This document shows, one piece after another, positions 1-6,406 of a stretch of 21,971 nucleotides of DNA. The stretch lies in NCBI GenBank assembly GCA_902782985.1, contig CACZPC010000153.1, positions 1 to 21,971 on the forward strand, read 5' to 3'. This DNA comes from Oscillospiraceae bacterium (GTDB lineage: Bacteria > Bacillota > Clostridia > Saccharofermentanales > Saccharofermentanaceae). A program made the position numbers and the translations under genes. The notes under the pieces are model-generated. The model was not told where the DNA came from. It was given only the letters and a program-made list of their open reading frames with translations, and ran no database searches. Each line of letters opens with the position of its first letter. Positions within the stretch are counted from its first letter, which is position 1.

Positions 1-150
1 GCGCTTCCTTCGGGTACCATGAATGTTATGTATTCCGAAAAGCATAACTGCGCACCGAAGTTCTGCGCGAGGACGGTCGTACTTACTCTTATCTTCATGG
101 CGGTAACACTTCCCGTTATGATGGCGTTAAGTCTCAGGCTCTTTTCGTGA
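1..150 (+). CDS. C-terminus of a membrane protein (partial, left edge)
   Basis: Frame 1 is open from the first base to a TGA at 148-150, giving 49 codons; the other two forward frames stop within the first 45 bases. The tail has a Cys-containing stretch followed by a hydrophobic run of about 20 residues (TVVLTLIFMAV, then TLPVMMALSL) ending in RLFS. This looks like a C-terminal membrane helix. Its stop overlaps the ribosome binding site of the next gene, so the two are probably co-transcribed. I do not recognise the family from so short a fragment. It is in the position where many Clostridia carry rpmE, a DUF1385 membrane protein or prmC ahead of prfA, but nothing here proves any of these. 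Confidence 0.55.
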   Translation, partial: ALPSGTMNVMYSEKHNCAPKFCARTVVLTLIFMAVTLPVMMALSLRLFS

Positions 151-158
151 GGTTGATA

Positions 159-896
159 ATGAGAGATATTTTTGCAAAAGGTGAGATAACAAATCCCGAG
201 CTTAAAAGACTCATGGGAAAGATGAAGGATATGAAGTCGGAGCAGCTGATGCTCGACGTCTTATCCGAAGCTGCCCGTGCGCGTTTCCTCGTCCCCGTCA
301 GCGGTGAGGTGGGAAGCATGTCTTTCCATGCCATAAGCGATGAACAGGCCAGAAGGTTCCTGGCGGTCTATTCCGAGACTTCGGATTTCGAGCAGAATAA
401 GAAAGATGATTCGGTCAAGGCGGTGGAGGCTTCTTTCGAGGATGTCATGGAAGCGGTGCTTGCCGATGACTTAAGACTTGACGGTATGGTGGTAAATCCC
501 GGATCCGATGAGGTGATATTCGGCAGGGATATGCTCAAGATGATCGCCGATCAGATGCACAGTCCCGCTGATGTCAAGGTCGGCGAACCTGACCATTATC
601 CTGCGGATATGAAGTCCGGGATCATTGCTTTCATGAAGGATGATAAGAGAGTTAATGCCGTATATGTAAGGCTCTATGTCAAGAAGGACGACGGAGCGAC
701 CGGCTGGATCTTTGTCATGGATGCGGATGTGACCGATGATGAGATGCCGTATCTATGCGATACATTTAACCGCTATATCAAACCCTATACAGATGATCAG
801 CCTTCGGTCACCGTACCTTCCGGTGAAGACTATGCCAAGGCAGCGATCAAGGGAGTCGAGCCTTTCGTTAAGAGGGAAGGAGACAAAGTCTCATGA
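159..896 (+). CDS. SseB-family protein
   Basis: This predicted cytoplasmic protein of 245 residues resembles the SseB family, named after an E. coli protein linked to serine sensitivity; its molecular role is not established. The N-terminal half has the family pattern of a hydrophobic strand FLVPV, an aromatic/charged central part, then a DGMVVNPGSDEVIF segment matching the usual 'dglvlNPg' signature. The C-terminal half (about residues 150-245, with VNAVYVRLYV, WIFVMDAD and a late VEPFVKR) resembles the SseB C-terminal domain. An upstream GTG at 147 is in frame, but I chose ATG 159 because GAGGT at 149-153 sits 5 bases in front of it. The gene overlaps the next by 4 bases (ATGA), indicating translational coupling. 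Confidence 0.7.
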   Translation: MRDIFAKGEITNPELKRLMGKMKDMKSEQLMLDVLSEAARARFLVPVSGEVGSMSFHAISDEQARRFLAVYSETSDFEQNKKDDSVKAVEASFEDVMEAVLADDLRLDGMVVNPGSDEVIFGRDMLKMIADQMHSPADVKVGEPDHYPADMKSGIIAFMKDDKRVNAVYVRLYVKKDDGATGWIFVMDADVTDDEMPYLCDTFNRYIKPYTDDQPSVTVPSGEDYAKAAIKGVEPFVKREGDKVS

Positions 897-1726
897 CGAG
901 GAATAAGACGGCCCTGATCGTCATACTGCTGCTCTTTGTCTTTGCAGTGGTATTTTTCATGTCTTATGCGGTAAAGAACTTTGCCGCAGGCGCTCAGTTC
1001 AAAGCGGCTGCAGCGGAGGAGAAAGAGGCGGTTGCACTGCTCGCCGATAAGGATTATACGATCTATTATGTGGGTACGCCCTCTCAGCATCTGATAGATT
1101 CGGGTATCAAGATGAATGTCGTGCCCGAAGCGGAGATGAGCTCCGAGACGCTTCCCGTATTCGGATACAGCTTTGATTTCACTGAATATGACGAAGAAGG
1201 TAATGTTGTTAATCATGAAACGGCTGTCGATTATTCTTACTATATGCTCATCTATGTCGACGGGACTGTCACGCTTGATGCTTCAAAGGTCGAACTTCTG
1301 AGAAACTGCGCCATTGATAACGATGTGCCGCTCATCATCGAGGGAAAGGAAAATATCAAAGCTTTCAGGGATGCGTTATTGATGTCGGAGCATATCTACG
1401 AAGATACGGATACGATGATGTTTACACCATGGAACGGTGCCGAGGATCATGTTATTTCCGCTGATGCTCTCGACGGAGGTCCGGCATTTGTGATCAGTCT
1501 TATGACAGAGATGAATGATGTCATCGGCGATAAGGATGATTATGTGCGTGAGATCCGTGCTTCTTATGTCGAGAGTGCAGCAGAGGCTTCTGCGGAGGAG
1601 GCTTCAGCCGGGACCGGTGAGTCAGTTGTCGATGATGAGATCGAAGGCGGTGAAGAGACTGAGCCGTCATACACCGAAGAAGTAATATATGACGGTACTT
1701 TCGCGGAGGGTTACGATGAGCCTTGA
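893..1726 (+). CDS. Membrane-anchored protein of unknown function, acidic C-terminus
   Basis: I do not recognise this 277-residue protein. It starts MTRNK followed by a hydrophobic helix at about residues 8-28 (LIVILLLFVFAVVFFMSYAV) with positive charges in front, so it is probably a signal anchor with the rest outside the membrane. The middle (about 30-220) is a mixed alpha/beta region with YTIYYVGTPS and YYMLIYVDGTV strands. The last 50 residues are strongly acidic and rich in Ala, Ser, Glu and Gly, probably disordered. The start ATG overlaps the SseB stop by 4 bases and has AAGGAG at 877-882. The end overlaps prfA by 11 bases. The operon position suggests co-expression with release factor 1, but gives no clear function. 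Confidence 0.6.
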   Translation: MTRNKTALIVILLLFVFAVVFFMSYAVKNFAAGAQFKAAAAEEKEAVALLADKDYTIYYVGTPSQHLIDSGIKMNVVPEAEMSSETLPVFGYSFDFTEYDEEGNVVNHETAVDYSYYMLIYVDGTVTLDASKVELLRNCAIDNDVPLIIEGKENIKAFRDALLMSEHIYEDTDTMMFTPWNGAEDHVISADALDGGPAFVISLMTEMNDVIGDKDDYVREIRASYVESAAEASAEEASAGTGESVVDDEIEGGEETEPSYTEEVIYDGTFAEGYDEP

Positions 1727-2789
1727 CCGCAGAAAGATCGATTCTATAATAGCCAGATATGACGAGATCTTATCTTCCATTTCCGATCCTTCGGTAGTGG
1801 CAGATAACGAAAGATACATGAACCTCAGCCGTGAACTCGGAGAGCTTAGCGAGAAGGTTGAGACCATCAAGGCGTGGGAGAAGGCCTGCGAGGATGAGGC
1901 AGAGGCACTCGAGATCCTTTCGATGTCTGATGACGAAATGCACGAACTGGCATCTGAGCAGCTCGAGGAAGCCAAGGCCGTGCGTGCGGAGACAGAGGCT
2001 CGTCTTGTAGTCCTTCTGACTGAAAAGGATCCCAGGGATGACCGATCCGTAATAATCGAGATCAGGGCCGGAGCAGGCGGTGAGGAAGCCGCACTCTTTG
2101 CGGATACTCTCTTTAAGATGTATAAGGGTTATGCGACACGCATGGGTTATTCCGTAGATATTGTCGACATGAACGATACTGAGCTCGGAGGATTCAAGGA
2201 GCTTGTCTTCGAAGTAGAGGGCAGAGGAGCCTACAGCAGATTTAAGTTCGAAAGCGGAGTCCACAGGGTGCAGAGAGTCCCTGTCACAGAGTCGGGCGGA
2301 CGTGTGCATACATCGACGGTTACCGTGGCGGTGCTCCCTCAGGCGGAGGCGTCGGATGTCGTTATCGATCCCAAGGACTTGAGGATCGACAGATACCGTG
2401 CATCCGGTGCGGGCGGTCAGCACGTCAACAGGACTGATTCTGCTATCAGGATCACACATATCCCTTCGGGGATCGTAGTACAATGCCAGGACGAGCGTTC
2501 GCAGTATAAGAATAAGGACAAGGCCATGGCGGTCCTTCAGTCAAGGCTCTGGGATATGACGAGATCCGCAGAGAAGGATGCTCTTGATTCAGAGCGAAGA
2601 GCCCAGGTGGGTACGGGAGACAGATCCGAGAGGATCAGGACATATAATTATCATCAGGGAAGAGTGACCGATCACAGGATCGGACTTACGCTTTATAAGC
2701 TCGAGGAGATCCTTGCCGGTGATTTGGATGAGATAATAGATGCACTTATAGTAGATGCCGCTTCCAGGAAAGCACAGTCGGAGGAGTAA
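1716..2789 (+). CDS. prfA: Peptide chain release factor 1
   Basis: RF1 ends translation at UAA and UAG codons by triggering peptidyl-tRNA hydrolysis in the ribosome. The 357-residue product has the normal family length. The stop-codon reading motif is PVT (residues 189-191) inside VQRVPVTESGGRVHT. This fits the RF1 PxT form and not the SPF motif of RF2. The catalytic GGQ is at residues 233-235 (YRASGAGGQHVNRT). An in-frame ATG lies at 1689, but ATG 1716 is preceded by GGAGG at 1705-1709 with 6-base spacing and gives the usual start MSLDRR. It overlaps the upstream gene by 11 bases and the Sua5 gene by 1 base (TAATG). The methyltransferase gene prmC, often adjacent in Bacillota, is not next to it here. 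Confidence 0.97.
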   Translation: MSLDRRKIDSIIARYDEILSSISDPSVVADNERYMNLSRELGELSEKVETIKAWEKACEDEAEALEILSMSDDEMHELASEQLEEAKAVRAETEARLVVLLTEKDPRDDRSVIIEIRAGAGGEEAALFADTLFKMYKGYATRMGYSVDIVDMNDTELGGFKELVFEVEGRGAYSRFKFESGVHRVQRVPVTESGGRVHTSTVTVAVLPQAEASDVVIDPKDLRIDRYRASGAGGQHVNRTDSAIRITHIPSGIVVQCQDERSQYKNKDKAMAVLQSRLWDMTRSAEKDALDSERRAQVGTGDRSERIRTYNYHQGRVTDHRIGLTLYKLEEILAGDLDEIIDALIVDAASRKAQSEE

Positions 2790-4567
2790 TGATGGAGACC
2801 AGACTTATTAAAGGTAAAGATATCGAAGGAATAAAGGCGGCGGCCGAAGCGTTAAGAAAAGGCGAAGTAGTCGCTTTTCCTACCGAGACTGTATACGGCC
2901 TCGGTGCTGACGCGACATCTGCCGAATCCGTAAAGCGCATATTCGAAGCTAAGGGAAGGCCTTCTGATAATCCTCTTATCGTTCATATCCATGACAGATC
3001 TCAGATAGATGAGATCGCACTTGAGGTGACTGACCTTGCCGGGAAGCTTATCGATAATTTCATGCCGGGTCCTGTCACCGTTATCATGAAGAAAAAGCCC
3101 TGCATCCCGTCCGAGGTAACGGCTGGACTTGATACGGTCGGTATCAGGATGCCTAAGGATAAGGTATGTCAGGAGTTCCTCAAGGCATGTGGCTGTCCCG
3201 TGGCGGCTCCTTCCGCCAATCTCTCGGGCAGCCCTTCGCCCACGAGTGCAAGACATGTAATGGATGATATGAACGGGAGGATCTTCGCCGTGATCGACGG
3301 CGGTGATTCCGATGTAGGTCTTGAATCCACCGTAGTAGATGCGACGGGAGACGTACCGGTGATCTTAAGACCCGGTGCCGTCACCAAGGAGATGATCGAC
3401 CGCGTCTGCGGTACTGATACGAAGTACGCGGGCAAGGGTGATGACAGTAAGACGCCCATGTCTCCCGGAATGAAATACAGACATTATGCCCCTCATGCAG
3501 AAGTCATGATCATGCCTCTTACGGAGGAGCAGCTCAATGCCGATACCGTAACTGTCCCTTCCGAAGCCGAAGAAGAGGGTAAGGATCCCATAAGAGACCT
3601 TACCGATGAGCAGAAGAAGACATTATTCGATCTCGCTTCTCCGTATATCCTGAAGTGCAGGGAGATAATCGACAATAATCCGATCGCGCGTATCGGTATC
3701 TATGCGGGACGCGAGGTCGAGGAGATACTCGTAAGGGCGGACGATAAGGTACTGACATCCCATATATGGATCTTCCCCTACGGAGACATGTGTGATCCCG
3801 TTGCCGCATCACACGGGCTTTTCGCAGGACTTCGCCACCTTGATCTTCAGGGTGTGGATATCATCCTTGCCACGGGCTTCCCCGAAGACGGTATCGGCAA
3901 GGCTTACATGAACAGGCTCAATAAGTCGGCAGGTAAGACCGGTGAGACCACCGAAAGTATAAAAGAGAATATGAGCGCGCATCACGAATATAAGGCCGGC
4001 GAAGAGGACTTTGACGAGATATATACTTCGTCGGTGTTGTTCGTATGCGATGACAATAAGACATTAAGCCCCGCCTGCGAAGCCGTCATGCGACAGCTTT
4101 TCGAGGATAATGCTCCCTATTGCTCCGAGTTCGATCTTAAGACCGGCGTGGAGCTCTACTGCGAATCGGCAGGACTTTATGCTGCTGACGACGAGACGAC
4201 TGATAAGGTGATGGCACAGACGGTTGCCGAGGAGATCGGCAGAAGGATCGACCATTACAGGACGACCAGAGCCTGTGCTTCGGTCTACGACGATAATGAC
4301 CTTATACTTACGCTCCGCGATGAGCAGGCATTCGAGATCGCCGATGCTTTCCCCGAGCTTTCCGAAAGGGTATTCTCCATCTCTTCATATGCGGCATCCA
4401 AGGGCATAGTCATCAAGGATGAACAGGGAAGAGTCGTATCGGTATCGATCCCGGATCCCAAGGGCGAGAACAAGGAGACGTATGTACATACGGTCAGAGC
4501 GCTCAAGGCATGGCTTGAGATCTTATTCCCATATATCGTCAAGGATCTGGGCGCCGAAAGATTTTAA
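2789..4567 (+). CDS. sua5: Sua5-type L-threonylcarbamoyladenylate synthase fused to a degenerate low-MW phosphatase domain
   Basis: The Sua5/YrdC domain makes threonylcarbamoyl-AMP from threonine, bicarbonate and ATP for the t6A modification at position 37 of ANN-decoding tRNAs. Residues about 1-205 are the YrdC fold, with KGRPSDNPL (55-63) and SANLSG (142-147). SPGMKYRHYAP (225-235) is the linker motif typical of long Sua5 proteins. Residues about 236-385 match the Sua5 C-terminal domain (LFAGLRHLD, then GVDIILATGFPEDGIG). The extra part, about 412-592, matches low-molecular-weight phosphatases or YwlE arginine phosphatase: VLFVCDDN, SAGLYA, DDNDLILTL, FPELSERVF, and the acid loop DPKG at 556. 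The P-loop Cys420 is kept, but the invariant Arg is Leu426 (CDDNKTLS instead of CTGNxCRS), so phosphatase activity is doubtful. GGAGGAG at 2780-2786 serves ATG 2789 or 2792. Confidence 0.92.
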   Translation: MMETRLIKGKDIEGIKAAAEALRKGEVVAFPTETVYGLGADATSAESVKRIFEAKGRPSDNPLIVHIHDRSQIDEIALEVTDLAGKLIDNFMPGPVTVIMKKKPCIPSEVTAGLDTVGIRMPKDKVCQEFLKACGCPVAAPSANLSGSPSPTSARHVMDDMNGRIFAVIDGGDSDVGLESTVVDATGDVPVILRPGAVTKEMIDRVCGTDTKYAGKGDDSKTPMSPGMKYRHYAPHAEVMIMPLTEEQLNADTVTVPSEAEEEGKDPIRDLTDEQKKTLFDLASPYILKCREIIDNNPIARIGIYAGREVEEILVRADDKVLTSHIWIFPYGDMCDPVAASHGLFAGLRHLDLQGVDIILATGFPEDGIGKAYMNRLNKSAGKTGETTESIKENMSAHHEYKAGEEDFDEIYTSSVLFVCDDNKTLSPACEAVMRQLFEDNAPYCSEFDLKTGVELYCESAGLYAADDETTDKVMAQTVAEEIGRRIDHYRTTRACASVYDDNDLILTLRDEQAFEIADAFPELSERVFSISSYAASKGIVIKDEQGRVVSVSIPDPKGENKETYVHTVRALKAWLEILFPYIVKDLGAERF

Positions 4568-4666
4568 ACAAATGTTCTGAAAAGCATAGACAAATCTGTA
4601 TTGCCGGAGTAGAATGACATCAGCAGGATTTTTACAAGATACGAATAACGGAAACTACGAAGATAC

Positions 4667-4696
4667 TTGACTCACAGGCGTTTTCTGTGTTATTCT
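4667..4696 (+). promoter_or_regulatory. Sigma-A-type promoter for rpsF-ssb-rpsR
   Basis: TTGACT (4667-4672), an 18-base spacer, then TATTCT (4691-4696). The predicted transcription start is about 4703, giving a leader of about 70 bases before rpsF. It lies in the largest non-coding gap of the window. The remainder of that gap (4568-4666) shows no clear terminator or other element. Confidence 0.6.
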
Positions 4697-4773
4697 GAGC
4701 AACGCTGTTTATGACGGCAATCCTTGCTCGGCACTTCAGATGTCGGGCCAATGACCATAAGGAGGTGAATAAT

Positions 4774-5061
4774 ATGGCAAATCAGTATCAGTTGGTTACT
4801 GTCCTTAACCCCGCTATCGGCGAGGAGGCTCTTAACTCTCTTATCGAGTCCATCAAGACAAAGATCGAGTCCGGTGCTACGATCGACGCTCTTGATAACC
4901 TTGGTACAAAGCATCTCGCATACGAGATCAATGATCAGAGAGAAGGTCTTTATCTTAAGGTCGTGTATACTGCCGATGGTGAGTTCCCGAAGGAGATCGA
5001 GCGTGTGCTCAATATCACCGACGGCGTTCTCCGTTTCCTTACAGTTCGTGTCAGCGAGTAA
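4774..5061 (+). CDS. rpsF: 30S ribosomal protein S6
   Basis: S6 binds the central domain of 16S rRNA as a heterodimer with S18, encoded two genes downstream. The product is 95 residues, the normal family length, starting MANQYQLVTVLNP and ending with a TDGVLRFLTVRVSE strand. The frame is open upstream to ATG 4711, but ATG 4774 has a near-perfect AAGGAGGTGA at 4759-4768 and gives the canonical N-terminus. The first of three genes in the conserved rpsF-ssb-rpsR block, behind its own promoter. Confidence 0.96.
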   Translation: MANQYQLVTVLNPAIGEEALNSLIESIKTKIESGATIDALDNLGTKHLAYEINDQREGLYLKVVYTADGEFPKEIERVLNITDGVLRFLTVRVSE

Positions 5062-5085
5062 TCGCATAAGCATTCGGAGGAAGCA

Positions 5086-5568
5086 ATGAACAAGGTAGTA
5101 TTGGTTGGAAGATTAACTAAGGATCCCGAGATCAAGAACACATCTAATCAGGTCCAGTTTTGTAACTTTACAGTGGCAGTAGATCGTCGCTTTAAGGATC
5201 AGAGCGGACAGAGGCAGGCTGATTTTATCAACTGCGTCGCATGGAGACAGACGGCATCGTTCATCAGCTCTTATTTCCATAAGGGTTCCAAGATCGGAAT
5301 TGTCGGCAGCCTTCAGTCCAGAAGCTTTGATGACAATAACGGACAGAAGAGATATGTTACCGAAGTAGTAGTAGATGAGGCTGAATTCGTAGAGTCTTCG
5401 GCTTCAGGCAATAAGGGACAGACATCTGCTCCCGCACAGGCACCCGCTCCTGCCGCAGGTTCTGCAGCAGCATCGGCTCCTACGGCTCCTACGACTTCGA
5501 TCGCTCCCGATCTTGACTCTGATGCCTTCGAGGCAGACGGCAGTCTCGATCTTCCGTTCGAATTTTAA
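5086..5568 (+). CDS. ssb: Single-stranded DNA-binding protein
   Basis: SSB coats single-stranded DNA during replication, repair and recombination and recruits partners through its C-terminal tail. Of 160 residues, about 1-105 form the OB fold (MNKVVLVGRLTKDPE, then VAVDRRFKD, FINCVAWRQTA, GIVGSLQSRSF). Residues about 108-140 are a disordered Ala/Pro/Thr linker. The acidic tail ends DLPFEF. In most bacteria the tail ends exactly in DIPF or DLPF, so the two added residues are unusual. The start ATG has GGAGG at 5076-5080, 5 bases upstream. It lies between rpsF and rpsR, 24 and 27 bases from each, as in most Bacillota. Confidence 0.96.
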   Translation: MNKVVLVGRLTKDPEIKNTSNQVQFCNFTVAVDRRFKDQSGQRQADFINCVAWRQTASFISSYFHKGSKIGIVGSLQSRSFDDNNGQKRYVTEVVVDEAEFVESSASGNKGQTSAPAQAPAPAAGSAAASAPTAPTTSIAPDLDSDAFEADGSLDLPFEF

Positions 5569-5595
5569 TCATCAGTTAGTTAAGGAGAATAACAA

Positions 5596-5865
5596 ATGGC
5601 TGAGAACAGAGCACCTAAGGCCGGACGCGAGTTTTCCGGCAATATGAGACAGAGACGCTCACGCAGGAAGTCATGCACATTCTGCGCTGAGAAGGTAGAG
5701 GTCATCGATTTCATGGATGCAACACGTCTTCGTAAGTACATTTCCGAGCGTGGTAAGATCCTTCCCAAGAGAATGACCGGCACATGTGCTAAGCACCAGC
5801 GCGAGCTTACAACAGCTATCAAGCGCGCTCGTCAGATCGCTCTTCTTCCCTATATCGCTGACTAA
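5596..5865 (+). CDS. rpsR: 30S ribosomal protein S18
   Basis: S18 partners S6 in the 30S platform. The 89-residue product has a basic N-terminal extension rich in Arg and Lys, then CTFC and the core [20 protein letters not shown], and [19 protein letters not shown]. The CxxC near residue 33 plus the later Cys in TGTCAKHQ suggest a zinc-binding (Cys-retaining) form of S18; this is an inference. AAGGAG at 5582-5587 is 8 bases before the ATG. It is the last gene of the rpsF operon; a hairpin 42 bases downstream may end it. Confidence 0.96.
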   Translation: MAENRAPKAGREFSGNMRQRRSRRKSCTFCAEKVEVIDFMDATRLRKYISERGKILPKRMTGTCAKHQRELTTAIKRARQIALLPYIAD

Positions 5866-5873
5866 TAGCTTTA

Positions 5874-5903
5874 TTGGAAACAGAGTGGCTCATAGTATAT
5901 AAT
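5874..5903 (+). promoter_or_regulatory. Promoter for rplI-dnaB
   Basis: TTGGAA (5874-5879), an 18-base spacer, then a perfect TATAAT (5898-5903). The predicted start is near G5908-G5910, exactly at the 5' arm of the hairpin that follows. This would let rplI, dnaB and downstream genes be transcribed independently of the rpsF operon. Confidence 0.6.
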
Positions 5904-5906
5904 AGA

Positions 5907-5935
5907 CGGGCATCCTCTAATGCGGAGGATGCCCG
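5907..5935 (+). terminator. 11-bp hairpin between rpsR and rplI: terminator or 5'-end stem-loop
   Basis: CGGGCATCCTC (5907-5917) pairs perfectly with GAGGATGCCCG (5925-5935) around a 7-base loop TAATGCG. The following sequence, ATTTATATTT, is only a weak U tract. It could terminate the rpsF operon. Because it starts at the predicted transcription start of the rplI promoter, it could equally be a 5'-terminal stem-loop on the rplI mRNA that slows decay. The 3' arm also contains GGAGG, a copy of the true rplI ribosome binding site core. Confidence 0.5.
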
Positions 5936-5958
5936 ATTTATATTTGGAGGACATGGAA

Positions 5959-6405
5959 TTGAAAGTTATACTTTTGCAGGATGTTAAGGGTGTAGGTAAG
6001 GTCAACGACGTAGTTGAGGTCAAGGACGGATACGGAAGAAATTACCTCCTTAAGAATAAGCTTGCCAGGGAATCATCCGCTGCCAATATGAATGATGTTA
6101 AGCTCAAGAAGGGTGCTGAAGCAGAGCATGCCAGAAGAGCACTTGAAGAAGCCAAGGCACTCTCTGAGAAGCTCGACGGTAAGAAGATCACTTTGAAGAT
6201 GAAGAGCGGTGAGGGCGGAAAGCTCTATGGTGCCGTTACGGATAAGGATATCTCCGAGGAGCTCAAGAAGAACGGCTTCGAGATAGAGAAGAAGCAGGTC
6301 GTTATCAAGGATACGATCAAGAACGTGGGAACATTCGGTGTAAGGATCAAGCTTCATCCCAAGGTTTCCTGTGAGATCAATGTTGAGGTAGAAGCTCTCG
6401 CATAA
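5959..6405 (+). CDS. rplI: 50S ribosomal protein L9 (TTG start)
   Basis: L9 binds 23S rRNA near the L1 stalk and helps keep the reading frame. I place the start at TTG 5959, giving MKVILLQDVKGVGKV, the canonical L9 N-terminus, and 148 residues. ATG 5953 and ATG 5920 are in frame, but GGAGG at 5946-5950 is only 2 bases from ATG 5953 and an ideal 8 bases from the TTG. The N-terminal rRNA-binding domain has GYGRNYLLKNKLA. A long charged connecting helix (about residues 40-75) and the C-terminal domain (LYGAVTDKDI, then IKLHPKVSCEINVEV) follow. The stop is 1 base from the dnaB start. Confidence 0.95.
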   Translation: MKVILLQDVKGVGKVNDVVEVKDGYGRNYLLKNKLARESSAANMNDVKLKKGAEAEHARRALEEAKALSEKLDGKKITLKMKSGEGGKLYGAVTDKDISEELKKNGFEIEKKQVVIKDTIKNVGTFGVRIKLHPKVSCEINVEVEALA

Positions 6406-6406
6406 T

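Noticed and set aside
1770..2483. Long minus-strand open frame opposite prfA (237 codons), and similar ones opposite tilS, dnaB, ftsH and the transglutaminase
   Set aside because: They lie entirely within strongly supported genes, have no ribosome binding site and their translations look like shadow sequence (rich in Arg, Ser, His, Cys).
4568..4666. Terminator after the Sua5 fusion gene
   Set aside because: No hairpin with a T tract could be found; transcription may continue into the rpsF operon or stop elsewhere.
5920..5958. ATG 5920 or ATG 5953 as the rplI start
   Set aside because: ATG 5920 lies inside the hairpin loop with no ribosome binding site, and ATG 5953 is only 2 bases from the GGAGG. 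TTG 5959 gives the canonical L9 N-terminus and correct spacing.
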